The notes beneath the pieces were generated by a model, which saw nothing but the letters and a program-made list of their open reading frames with translations, was not told where the DNA came from and searched no databases. Shown piece after piece: positions 1 to 6,040 of a stretch of 6,063 bases of DNA. How positions within the stretch are numbered: the stretch's first letter is position 1; the number at the start of each line of letters is the position of its first letter. A program made the translations under genes and the position numbers. This DNA is from Treponema sp. GTDB lineage: Bacteria; Spirochaetota; Spirochaetia; Treponematales; Breznakiellaceae. Where the stretch lies: the NCBI GenBank assembly GCA_031278025.1, contig JAITLF010000153.1:1-6063 (forward strand), in the 5' to 3' direction.

Positions 1-1445
1 GCGGCAAGGAGCTTTTCGCCGGCCCCGGCTTCTCCGTCCCGGACCAGCCCTTCCCAGGCCGCGATGATCCCGAGGAAGGACCTTTCATGGCCGGGGTTGA
101 TCCCGGCCGTTTTGGTAAACCAGATTACCGCCGCTTCGAGCAGGCCCAGCTTGAGACAGCGCTCACCCAAAAGGAACATGATGTCCTCTTCCGGTCCCAG
201 GATACGGATTGCCTTTTGAAGCAATTCAACCGCCTGCCTGTCCTGCGCCTCGGTGGTGTCCCCGGCGGGGAGGGAGGTCTTCAGTTCCAAAAGTACCGTA
301 AAGCGCCGGACAATGTCGGCATCCCCGGAAAGCTCTTTCACCTTCCGCAGCGCCCTTCTCATGGTTTTCCAGTCTTCAGCTTCCCGGCTGGTCATAAGCA
401 TGGCGTACCATATCCGGACTTCCCCCCCGGCCAGTTCCGCGGCCCGGTTAAGGTGGTTCAGGGCGGATTCGTAGTTGCCCAGATTCCGCTGGGCCTCGGC
501 GTACATGGCGTGGATCGCCGGATCGGGCCGCCGGGTTTTGAGCCAGCTCCGCGCCGCGTCCGCCGCCTGCCGCCATTCGCCCTTGTCCAGAAAAGAGCGG
601 ATCATGAAGCGATCCACAAGTTCGCCGTTCCAGGGGAGATCCCCGGGGATGTTTCCGGCTTCCCCGCCGCCTGCCGAGCGGATGATCTCAAGGTCTTCCA
701 GGGCTTCCCCATCCCGGCCCAGGGCCATGAGGAGGGAAGCCCGGTACCACCTGATCTGGGTATCGCCGGGGGTACAATTCAGGGCTTCGGTATAATGGGC
801 TGCGGCTTCGGCAAGCCGGCCTGTTTCGCGGCAGGCCCGGCCCAGTTCCAGGCGGAGCAGGGGGATATTTCTAACTTCTTCGCGGCCGTTTTCCAGTACA
901 AAGTTGAGCATCTGCATTCCCATGCCGTAGTCTTCGTTCCGGCAGAGCTTGATCCCCCTGATGAAAAGGGCGTTGAGATAGGCCCGGTAGACGCGCTTTT
1001 GTCCGGCGGGGGAAAGTTCTTTTCGGGAAACGCCGGTTTCTACGGCCTGTTGAAGGATATTCACCGCGGCCCGGGAACGGCGGGCCTTGAGGCAGGCGGT
1101 TCCCAGAAGGGCCATGGCGAAAATATTGCCCGGATCGTGTTTGAGGCTGTTTTCGAAGAAAGGAATCGCCTGCTGGTTCATGCCCAGCGCGAGATACGCG
1201 CGGCCGGCAAAGAAATAACCCAGCGGGGAATCGGACCGCAGGCGGATAAATTCGCTGTAGGCCGTGAGCGCCCCGGAATAATCCCCCAGGGCGTGGTAGG
1301 AACGGCCCAGGTAAAGGTATGCCTCAGCAGGGGCGTCCCAGGCGGCGGTGAGGCTTTCGAGGATTCGCGCCGCCTTCGCGTAATCGCGCCCCGCGCCCGC
1401 GCGGATCGCCTCTTTAAGGTTTCCGCGCCGCCGATCCCGTTCCAA
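1..1445 (-). CDS. TPR-repeat protein, partial (runs off the left edge)
   Basis: This reading frame stays open on the minus strand from 1445 to the window edge, giving about 481 visible residues with the C-terminus missing. The translation is full of tetratricopeptide repeats, for example residues 40-73 (with YLYLGRSYHALGDYSGAL), 74-107 (GRAYLALGMNQQAIPFFENS), 108-141 and 197-230 (LGRACRETGRLAEAAAHY). TPR helices act as protein-protein scaffolds; the partner is unknown. No signal peptide or membrane segment is seen, so it is probably cytoplasmic. The start must be the TTG at 1445: an in-frame TGA lies upstream, no ATG, GTG or TTG occurs between them, and the next in-frame ATG is residue 89, already inside the repeats. 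A run of seven G just upstream is the only Shine-Dalgarno-like sequence. The gene begins 26 bases after the pta stop, so the two are probably co-transcribed; I recall the same order in T. pallidum. The TPR class is firm, the function open. Confidence 0.85.
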   Translation of the reverse strand, partial: MERDRRRGNLKEAIRAGAGRDYAKAARILESLTAAWDAPAEAYLYLGRSYHALGDYSGALTAYSEFIRLRSDSPLGYFFAGRAYLALGMNQQAIPFFENSLKHDPGNIFAMALLGTACLKARRSRAAVNILQQAVETGVSRKELSPAGQKRVYRAYLNALFIRGIKLCRNEDYGMGMQMLNFVLENGREEVRNIPLLRLELGRACRETGRLAEAAAHYTEALNCTPGDTQIRWYRASLLMALGRDGEALEDLEIIRSAGGGEAGNIPGDLPWNGELVDRFMIRSFLDKGEWRQAADAARSWLKTRRPDPAIHAMYAEAQRNLGNYESALNHLNRAAELAGGEVRIWYAMLMTSREAEDWKTMRRALRKVKELSGDADIVRRFTVLLELKTSLPAGDTTEAQDRQAVELLQKAIRILGPEEDIMFLLGERCLKLGLLEAAVIWFTKTAGINPGHERSFLGIIAAWEGLVRDGEAGAGEKLLA

Positions 1446-1471
1446 ACGCCCCCCCGTCTGTTTCCGGCGCT

Positions 1472-2509
1472 TTACTTTGCCCGGGACAGGGTTACCGCGG
1501 CGGTAACCACAATGTCTTCAACCGAAGCGCCCCGGGAAAGGTCGCTTATCGGCTTGGCGAAACCCTGGAGGAAGGGGCCGAAGGCTTCGGCATTGCCCAG
1601 GCGCTGTACCAGTTTGTAGCCGATATTCCCCGCTTCAAGGCCGGGGAATACCAGGGTGTTCACCTGGCCGCGGATGGGGCTGCCCGGCGCTTTTTTGTCG
1701 GTCACCGAGGGGACAAGCGCCGCATCGGCCTGAATCTCCCCGTCAACCTTAAGATCGGGGGCTTTTTGCTTTACCAGGTCCAGGGCGTTCCGTACCTTCA
1801 GCACCACCGGGGTATCGCCGCCGGAACCCTTGGTGGAAAAGGAGAGCAGGGCTACTACCGGCTCCACACCCAGGAATTCCCGGCACGATTGGGCGGCGCT
1901 TACCGCGATGTCCGCAAGCTGCTCCGTGGTAGGCTCGGGAACCACCGCGCAGTCCGAGAAGATAAGCGCCCCGTCGACGCCCCATTTGGGATCGGTGGTC
2001 TGGATTACAAAACAGGAAGACGCCGTTTTGGAACCGGGCGCGGTGCCGATTATGCCGAGTCCCGCGCGGAGTACATCCGCGGTGGCGCTTTCGGCGCCGG
2101 CTACCATCGCGTCCGCCTCGCCGAGATGAACCATCATGGCGCCCCAGCGGAGGAAGTGATGAATATCCTTTGCTGCCTTTTCAATGGTGACGGGGTTGGG
2201 AATCACGGCGCCTTTCGCGATTTTGGCCTGTTCCTTGGCGTGGAGAATATCGTAATAGGCTTGCGCATATTTGGTCAGATTGGGGGAGAGTTCAGGGTTG
2301 ACAATGTTGATCCCCAAAAGGTCCACCCCTTCTTCCAGGGCAATCTCCTGTACATCCGATTCCTTGCCAATCAAGGTCACCAAAGAGGCCAGACCCTCAT
2401 CGAGAATGATCCGGGCGGCTCTGATCGTGCGAGGTTCGGTCCCCTCCGCCAAAACCAGCCGGTTTTTCAGGGATTTGGCCTTGGCCTTCATGTCTTTTAC
2501 AAAATCCAT
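1472..2509 (-). CDS. pta: Phosphate acetyltransferase (class I, single domain)
   Basis: Pta interconverts acetyl-CoA plus phosphate with acetyl-phosphate plus CoA in the cytoplasm; with acetate kinase it yields ATP and acetate, or activates acetate. The 345-residue product is close to the short Pta form (about 330 residues) and lacks the long N-terminal regulatory part of the E. coli enzyme. Family landmarks are AEGTEPRT (residues 21-28), [16 protein letters not shown] (126-141), [11 protein letters not shown] (220-230), [13 protein letters not shown] (287-299) and [10 protein letters not shown] (323-332). Ser325, Arg326 and Asp332 line up with the catalytic Ser309, Arg310 and Asp316 described for the Methanosarcina enzyme. 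The ATG at 2509 is chosen because AAGGAG lies six bases upstream; a TTG five codons earlier falls next to that ribosome site and is unlikely. The gene is divergent from the bactofilin operon and heads a probable operon with the downstream TPR gene. Phosphate butyryltransferase is a less likely relative. Confidence 0.95.
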   Translation of the reverse strand: MDFVKDMKAKAKSLKNRLVLAEGTEPRTIRAARIILDEGLASLVTLIGKESDVQEIALEEGVDLLGINIVNPELSPNLTKYAQAYYDILHAKEQAKIAKGAVIPNPVTIEKAAKDIHHFLRWGAMMVHLGEADAMVAGAESATADVLRAGLGIIGTAPGSKTASSCFVIQTTDPKWGVDGALIFSDCAVVPEPTTEQLADIAVSAAQSCREFLGVEPVVALLSFSTKGSGGDTPVVLKVRNALDLVKQKAPDLKVDGEIQADAALVPSVTDKKAPGSPIRGQVNTLVFPGLEAGNIGYKLVQRLGNAEAFGPFLQGFAKPISDLSRGASVEDIVVTAAVTLSRAK

Positions 2510-2518
2510 AGTACGCTC
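2510..2518 (-). promoter_or_regulatory. Ribosome binding site of pta (decides the start)
   Basis: Reading the minus strand, AAGGAG is followed by six bases and then ATG at 2509. This spacing favours that ATG over the upstream TTG, which overlaps the ribosome binding site. Confidence 0.6.
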
Positions 2519-2537
2519 CTTCAACTATTTGATTAAG

Positions 2538-2568
2538 GCCGTTTCAAAATATTAAAATTTGAAACGGC
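2538..2568. repeat. Inverted repeat in the pta/bactofilin divergent intergenic region
   Basis: Two perfect 11-base arms, GCCGTTTCAAA (2538-2548) and TTTGAAACGGC (2558-2568), surround a nine-base AT-only loop. Flanking AAGGC (2535-2539) and GCCTT (2570-2574) could extend the symmetry with a small bulge. The repeat lies 29-59 bases upstream of the pta ATG and about 130 bases upstream of the bactofilin ATG. Because both neighbouring genes start here and none ends here, a terminator is unlikely. An operator for a dimeric regulator, or a hairpin in the pta leader RNA, fits better. Which one is inference. Confidence 0.6.
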
Positions 2569-2641
2569 AGCCTTGATTTTCGGTAACTGTTCAGCCGTCT
2601 TAATAAAGTTTACGCTTTCCGGGCCAATCACACAAGGCCTA

Positions 2642-2670
2642 TTGACCCTAAGCGCTCTACCGGGTAAATT
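2642..2670 (+). promoter_or_regulatory. Candidate sigma-70 promoter for the bactofilin operon
   Basis: TTGACC (2642-2647, five of six matches to the -35 consensus) is followed by 17 bases and TAAATT (2665-2670, four of six to the -10), with TATAAA immediately after. Transcription would begin near 2677, about 20 bases before the ATG at 2699. The -35 match and spacing are good, the -10 is only fair. Confidence 0.4.
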
Positions 2671-2698
2671 TATAAAACCGGGGGTAAACAGGGCTAAT

Positions 2699-3073
2699 AT
2701 GACCGATATTCATAATGATGTGCTTGAAGACGAGGATTTTGATACCATCCTGTCCGGAGATATAGATTTTTCAGGAACCCTTAATTTTGACAAGCCTTTT
2801 TTGATACGGGGCAAAGTTTCCGGAATAATCGACGCCAAAGGGCTCCTGGTCATCGATGAAGGCGCCTTTGTAGCGGCCAATATCAACGCTTCCCGGGTGA
2901 TAATCCGGGGAACCGTCAAGGGTGATATCAATGCGACGGAAAAGGTCGAAATAACCGCCACCGGCAGATTAACGGGTAATGTAACTGCCCCGGAAGGCAG
3001 TTTTTTTATGGAAACCGGTTGCATGTTTAACGGTACCTGTACAATGGTTGATGGCGGCGGCAGGCAGCCATAA
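2699..3073 (+). CDS. Bactofilin family polymer-forming cytoskeletal protein
   Basis: Bactofilins (Pfam PF04519) polymerise without nucleotide into filaments that act in cell shape, envelope organisation and, in some spirochaetes, helical form or motility. The 124-residue product has an acidic N-terminal tail (residues 1-20) and a core of short alternating hydrophobic strands with glycine turns (about 33-117), for example FLIRGKVSGIIDAKGLLVID, VIIRGTVKGDINA and TGRLTGNVTAPEGSFFMET. These are typical rungs of the bactofilin right-handed beta-helix. The size is normal for a small bactofilin, and no membrane segment is present. The ATG at 2699 is chosen because homology begins after it and an AGGG lies about five bases upstream. 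An in-frame ATG at 2573 would add 42 residues unlike the family and would start beside the inverted repeat. The gene leads a plus-strand cluster with a secreted TPR protein 31 bases downstream. Confidence 0.88.
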   Translation: MTDIHNDVLEDEDFDTILSGDIDFSGTLNFDKPFLIRGKVSGIIDAKGLLVIDEGAFVAANINASRVIIRGTVKGDINATEKVEITATGRLTGNVTAPEGSFFMETGCMFNGTCTMVDGGGRQP

Positions 3074-3104
3074 GGTAGCGTTTTCATTCTGACGAAATAT
3101 TAAT

Positions 3105-3746
3105 ATGAGGAAAAGAGCGTATTTTGCGGGCCTATTACTGATTATACTTCCCCTAAGCTGGGTTTTTGCCCAGACCCGGCCGGATGCGCTTGTTGAGTAC
3201 CGGAATAGAAATTACGAAAGGGCCGTGGAAATATGCGTGAATGAAATCCGGGAAAACCGGAACAATATGGAAGCCCATGTTGTTATATGCTGGAGTCTTA
3301 TTCAACTGGGCCGGTACGAGGAGGCCCGTACCTACGCGCTGGAGGGTAGAAGCATCAGCCGCTACGATCCCCGGATCATCGAGATTTTGGGAGAGGTAAG
3401 CTATTTTCTGGGGCAGAACAACGAGGCCCTTCAATATTTTCAGGAGTACATCAATTTAGCCCCGGAACGCGACCGTATCGAAACCGTTTATTATTACATA
3501 GGCGAGATTTATATACGCCTGGGCCGCTTCCGTCACGCGGATATAGCCCTTTCCACAGCGGTTCACTACACGCCGGGAAACGCCGCGTGGTGGTTAAGAC
3601 TCGCTTACGCCAGGGAAAGCGCCGGGGAAGCCGGGGATCTGCAGGAGGCCGTTACCGCCTACGAGCGGGCCTTGTCTCTTAACCCCCAGCTTTCCGATGC
3701 CCAAAGGGGCCTTGACCGTGTCCGGCGGGCCCTTGGCCGCCGTTAA
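3105..3746 (+). CDS. Secreted (periplasmic) TPR-repeat protein
   Basis: The 213-residue product starts with a Sec signal peptide: a basic MRKR start, a hydrophobic stretch (residues 7-20) and a VFA-Q signal peptidase I site after Ala22. No lipobox cysteine is present, so it is probably soluble in the periplasm, not a lipoprotein. The rest is made of tetratricopeptide repeats, including NRNYERAVEICVNEI (about 34-48), LIQLGRYEEARTYALEGRSI (about 65-84), GEVSYFLGQNNEALQYFQEY, IGEIYIRLGRFRHADIALST and a final EAVTAYERALSLNPQ. These mediate protein binding; no catalytic domain is seen. The ATG at 3105 lies 31 bases after the bactofilin stop with no terminator between, and its ribosome site is weak, so expression may depend partly on the upstream gene. 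Its end meets the start region of the methylthiotransferase gene. A role with bactofilin in the envelope is inference from position. Confidence 0.85.
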   Translation: MRKRAYFAGLLLIILPLSWVFAQTRPDALVEYRNRNYERAVEICVNEIRENRNNMEAHVVICWSLIQLGRYEEARTYALEGRSISRYDPRIIEILGEVSYFLGQNNEALQYFQEYINLAPERDRIETVYYYIGEIYIRLGRFRHADIALSTAVHYTPGNAAWWLRLAYARESAGEAGDLQEAVTAYERALSLNPQLSDAQRGLDRVRRALGRR

Positions 3747-3765
3747 AACGGACAAAACAGCAACG

Positions 3766-5202
3766 ATGATCTGCCGCGGACTCTATGAATCAATTTTCCG
3801 CGGAAAAGGAAACGCCGCGCCGTTTTCCTTTTCCGTACAAACACTGGGCTGCAAGCTGAACCAGATCGAAAGCGAGGCTATAGCCGATTCCTTTAAAAAA
3901 GCGGGCCTTACCCTTGTACCCTGGGGAGAGGCGGCGGATATTCTCGTGATAAATACCTGTACGGTTACTTCCAGGGCCGAGCAAAAGGCCCGGCGTATCA
4001 TCCGCAAGGCGCTGAAGGATAATCCCCTGTGCCGGGTAATCGTGACCGGCTGTTATGCCCAGCTTGAGGCGGAGGCCATTGCCGCCCTGGAAACGGATTC
4101 GCCGCCGGTATTGCGGCCGTCGCCGCGAACGCCGCGCCTGTTTGTCGTGCCGGGCGATCTAAAACCGGAGCTTTTAAAACTACCCCGTGTTTTTTCCCCG
4201 GACGGTGTTTCCGCCGGATTGGAAACAGCGGAAAAGCCGGAAGCGGCGGAAAATCATATAACCGATCCCTTTGCGTATAAGACGAGCGCTCTTTCCTTTC
4301 ATTCCCGCGCCTTCCTTAAAATCCAGGACGGTTGCGATCGTGCCTGTACCTACTGCCGGGTAACCCTTGCCCGGGGGGAGAGTGTAAGCCTAGATTCAAA
4401 GCTCGTGCTTGCCCGCCTGCGGGAACTTGAGGCGCGCGGCTACGGCGAGGCGGTCCTTACCGGGGTGAATATCGGCCGGTACCGGGACGGCGCCGGGAAG
4501 GATCTGGGGGGGCTTTTGGCCCATCTTCTCGCGAATACCGGCGGCATCGCGTTGCGGCTTTCTTCGCTGGAGGGGGAGGGGATTACCGCGGAATTCCTTG
4601 ACGCAATAACAGACAAACGGATACGCCCGCATTTTCATCTTTCGATACAGTCAGGCAGCAAAACCGTATTGGAACGTATGGGCCGCCGGTACGCCCCGGA
4701 AGAAATTGAAAGGAACGTCGCCGCACTTCGTGAACGGAAAGACGATCCCTTCCTTGCCTGCGACATCATCGCCGGTTTTCCCGGCGAAACACCCGCCGAG
4801 TTCGAGGAAACCCGCCTGCTCTGTGAACGGACAGACTTTGCCTGGATACACGCCTTCCCCTATTCAAAGCGGCCGGGGACGGCAGCCGCCTCGTTCAGGA
4901 ATCCGGTAAGCGAAAGGGAAGCCGCCGCCCGCGTGGAATACCTTGGCGCCCTGGCGTCTTCCGGCCGCGCCGTATATGTCCGCCGCTGGCTTGGCAGAAC
5001 CGTGGAGGCCATCCCCGAAAAGCCGGAAGCCGCGATGCCGGGCTTTAGCGCCGCAGTCTCGGAAAACTACCTCAGACTCCTCATCCCCCACAAAGACGGG
5101 CCTCCCCCGGCCGGAAAACCCCTGTTTTGCAGGATGGTACCGTTAACTGACAAAACCGGCCGCTTCGACGCCCTCGGCGAACCGCTGCCCCATTCGGTTT
5201 GA
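3766..5202 (+). CDS. mtaB: MtaB-type tRNA t6A37 methylthiotransferase (radical SAM)
   Basis: MtaB adds a methylthio group to N6-threonylcarbamoyladenosine 37 (t6A to ms2t6A) in ANN-decoding tRNAs, using two 4Fe-4S clusters and S-adenosylmethionine. From the ATG at 3766 the product has 478 residues. The N-terminal UPF0004 domain shows its three cluster cysteines: Cys29 (TLGCKLNQIESEA), Cys65 (NTCTVTSRAEQKARR) and Cys96 (VTGCYAQ). The radical SAM motif CxxxCxxC is complete at Cys190, Cys194 and Cys197. LSSLEGEGI, HFHLSIQSGSKTVLERMGRRY, DIIAGFPGET and FPYSKRPGTAA follow. The C-terminus is a weak TRAM-like tail. TLGCKLNQ and NTCTVT favour MtaB over MiaB and RimO. The start is uncertain: ATG 3766 lacks a clear ribosome site, GTG 3718 has AAGGGG eight bases upstream but overlaps the TPR gene by 29 bases, and ATG 3697 lies deeper inside it. 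It is the last gene of the probable bactofilin operon. Confidence 0.88.
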   Translation: MICRGLYESIFRGKGNAAPFSFSVQTLGCKLNQIESEAIADSFKKAGLTLVPWGEAADILVINTCTVTSRAEQKARRIIRKALKDNPLCRVIVTGCYAQLEAEAIAALETDSPPVLRPSPRTPRLFVVPGDLKPELLKLPRVFSPDGVSAGLETAEKPEAAENHITDPFAYKTSALSFHSRAFLKIQDGCDRACTYCRVTLARGESVSLDSKLVLARLRELEARGYGEAVLTGVNIGRYRDGAGKDLGGLLAHLLANTGGIALRLSSLEGEGITAEFLDAITDKRIRPHFHLSIQSGSKTVLERMGRRYAPEEIERNVAALRERKDDPFLACDIIAGFPGETPAEFEETRLLCERTDFAWIHAFPYSKRPGTAAASFRNPVSEREAAARVEYLGALASSGRAVYVRRWLGRTVEAIPEKPEAAMPGFSAAVSENYLRLLIPHKDGPPPAGKPLFCRMVPLTDKTGRFDALGEPLPHSV

Positions 5203-5211
5203 CCGCGCGGG

Positions 5212-5326
5212 CTTTAGTCCATGTACGTTTACTTAAAAGGGGAGGTCTGCCCGCAAAGGGGTCTGTCCCCGTGGGTCTCTGACCGGGGTCAGACCCCAAA
5301 GTAAACACCTATGGACTTTAGTCTAT
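5212..5326. repeat. Imperfect long palindrome with GGGGTC/GACCCC core, possible REP/MITE-like element
   Basis: The outer stem pairs AGTCCAT (5216-5222) with ATGGACT (5311-5317), then GTTTACTT (5227-5234) with AAGTAAAC (5299-5306), separated by a 4x4 internal loop. Inside, GGGGTCTG (5258-5265) pairs with CAGACCCC (5290-5297), and GTCTCTGACC with GGTCAGAC forms a further small hairpin. Near-identical direct repeats CTTTAGTCCAT (5212-5222) and CTTTAGTCTAT (5316-5326) border it, matching at 10 of 11 positions, although they overlap the stem. No ORF lies inside. GGGGTCAGACCCC-type palindromes are known from dispersed REP-like families in many bacteria, some linked to RAYT transposases. The element sits just after mtaB and could also shape the transcript end, but no T-run follows it. 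Confidence 0.55.
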
Positions 5327-5361
5327 TACTGTTATAAAGGCGGGGAATAGTACAGACTAAA
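5317..5361. repeat. Second inverted repeat TTTAGTCT / AGACTAAA
   Basis: TTTAGTCT (5317-5324) and AGACTAAA (5354-5361) are perfect inverted copies, and TACT (5327-5330) with AGTA (5349-5352) can extend the stem, leaving an 18-base loop that holds TATAAA (5333-5338). The left arm is shared with the right border of the preceding palindrome, so the TTTAGTC word occurs three times in 150 bases. It lies 54 bases before the DUF454 start. TATAAA could be a -10 box, but its -35 match (TGGACT, 15-base spacing) is poor. Confidence 0.4.
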
Positions 5362-5414
5362 AGAAAGGAGAGTCCGGAAATCCCGGTTTGGTTCACTTAA
5401 CTGTTGGAGGCGGC

Positions 5415-5831
5415 ATGAGCGTTTCTAAAGTATTATTCGTTATTGCGGGATTTATCTTTGTTGCCCTGGGCGTTGTCGGCATTGTCATTCCGGTACTGCC
5501 CGCGACGCCTTTTTGCTGGCCGCGTCTATCTGCTTCCTGAAGAGTTCCCCCCGGCTTTACCGGTGGATCATGACCAACCGTTTTTTCGGCCCCTGGATAG
5601 AACGGATCCGCGGCGCGGGCCTGACGGCAAAAGAGAAGATTTCCATTTATCTTTTTTGCCTGCGCCCTTATCATACCCGTTATTATCCTGAACCGTTCCA
5701 TGCATCTGCGGATATTCCTCGTTGTTCTTCCGGCGGTTAAGGCTGTTGTCTTCCTGCGGATACGGACGGCGCCGGCCCGGAAAAAACCGCCGAAGTTCAG
5801 ACGGATAGGTAACAGAGAGGAAGGTGCCTGA
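5415..5831 (+). pseudogene. DUF454/YbaN-like inner-membrane protein gene with two compensating frameshifts
   Basis: The ATG at 5415 has GGAGG four bases upstream. The frame begins with MSVSKVLFVIAGFIF and reaches IPVLPATPF, the typical YbaN/DUF454 N-terminus, then leaves the family pattern after a five-T run (5510-5514) and stops at 5540. One extra T would continue into LLAASICFLKSSPRLYRW and NRFFGPWIERIR, conserved in this family. After a six-T run (5652-5657) this second frame is lost too. One T fewer there restores the first frame, giving FACALIIPVIILN and LRIFLVVLPAVKAVVFL before TGA at 5831. The repaired product has 138 residues, near the family length, with hydrophobic segments around 5-27, 76-93 and 98-114 and a basic tail. 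The biochemical function of DUF454 is unknown. Either the gene is broken or both shifts are homopolymer sequence errors. The intact ribosome site and absence of further damage favour errors or very recent loss. Confidence 0.75.
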
Positions 5832-5964
5832 CGCCATTTGATACGGCGGAGTTTGCGGTGGAAAGTTTTTTACGGCATTGTTACCCGCCTATGCGGCGGT
5901 GGCAAGCGCGAACAGGGCGGCATACAGATAGTTATGCGAAATTTTGCCTGCATTTATCCTAAAA
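5832..5964. other. Intergenic stretch without a recognised gene
   Basis: The stretch between the DUF454 stop and the tandem repeat holds no recognisable gene. CCGCC/GGCGG (near 5888-5902) can form a five-base-pair hairpin, but no T-run follows, so it is not a convincing terminator. Frames across it translate without family resemblance or a good ribosome site. Composition shifts from GC-rich to AT-rich near 5935. Confidence 0.4.
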
Positions 5965-5986
5965 TATGTAAAAATTATGTAAAAAT
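5965..5986. repeat. Perfect tandem 11-bp direct repeat upstream of a promoter
   Basis: TATGTAAAAAT occurs twice back to back (5965-5975 and 5976-5986), ending two bases before the -35 box at 5989. The 11-base period is close to one turn of the helix, so both copies face the same side. An A-tract UP-element or an activator site is possible; both are inference. Confidence 0.6.
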
Positions 5987-5988
5987 TG

Positions 5989-6017
5989 TTGACAAGGTAA
6001 AAATAATAGAATATATT
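5989..6017 (+). promoter_or_regulatory. Strong sigma-70 promoter for the gene starting at 6041
   Basis: TTGACA (5989-5994) matches the -35 consensus perfectly, the spacer is exactly 17 bases, and TATATT (6012-6017) matches five of six -10 positions. Transcription should begin near 6023-6025, giving a leader of only about 17 bases that consists mostly of the ribosome binding site. It is the best promoter match in the window and lies in an AT-rich stretch. Confidence 0.75.
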
Positions 6018-6024
6018 TGAATGT

Positions 6025-6032
6025 AAGGAGGG
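6025..6032 (+). promoter_or_regulatory. Ribosome binding site of the 6041 gene
   Basis: AAGGAGGG is a near-perfect Shine-Dalgarno sequence. GGAGG (6027-6031) ends nine bases before the ATG at 6041, and a second AAGGA (6034-6038) lies two bases before the ATG. Together with the promoter this marks 6041 as a true start. Confidence 0.75.
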
Positions 6033-6040
6033 TAAGGAAT

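Noticed and set aside
87..1619. Long plus-strand open frame of 510 codons
   Set aside because: It lies opposite the TPR and pta genes, its product shows no family pattern, and the minus-strand frame reads as clear TPR repeats. It is an antisense shadow in GC-rich DNA.
1766..2536. Plus-strand open frame of 256 codons
   Set aside because: It is antisense to pta, whose motifs and catalytic residues are complete.
2573..2698. N-terminal extension of bactofilin from an ATG at 2573
   Set aside because: The 42 extra residues do not resemble the family, a plausible promoter lies within this stretch, and the ATG at 2699 fits better.
5258..5297. Rho-independent terminator for mtaB
   Set aside because: The hairpin is strong, but it is followed by CAAAGTAAAC with no T-run, so it is better described as part of the palindromic element.
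5393..5837. Minus-strand open frames opposite the DUF454 gene
   Set aside because: Their products show no family pattern, whereas the plus strand reads as a DUF454 protein once the two T-run shifts are allowed for.
5836..5958. Protein-like frame beginning with PFDTAEFAVESFLR after the DUF454 stop
   Set aside because: It has no suitable start with a ribosome site near its beginning and no recognisable family, and the frame ends at 5960 before the promoter. Support is too weak for a gene.
5838..6020. Plus-strand open frame of 60 codons upstream of the right-edge gene
   Set aside because: It has no good ribosome site, shows no family resemblance, and covers the repeat and promoter before 6041.
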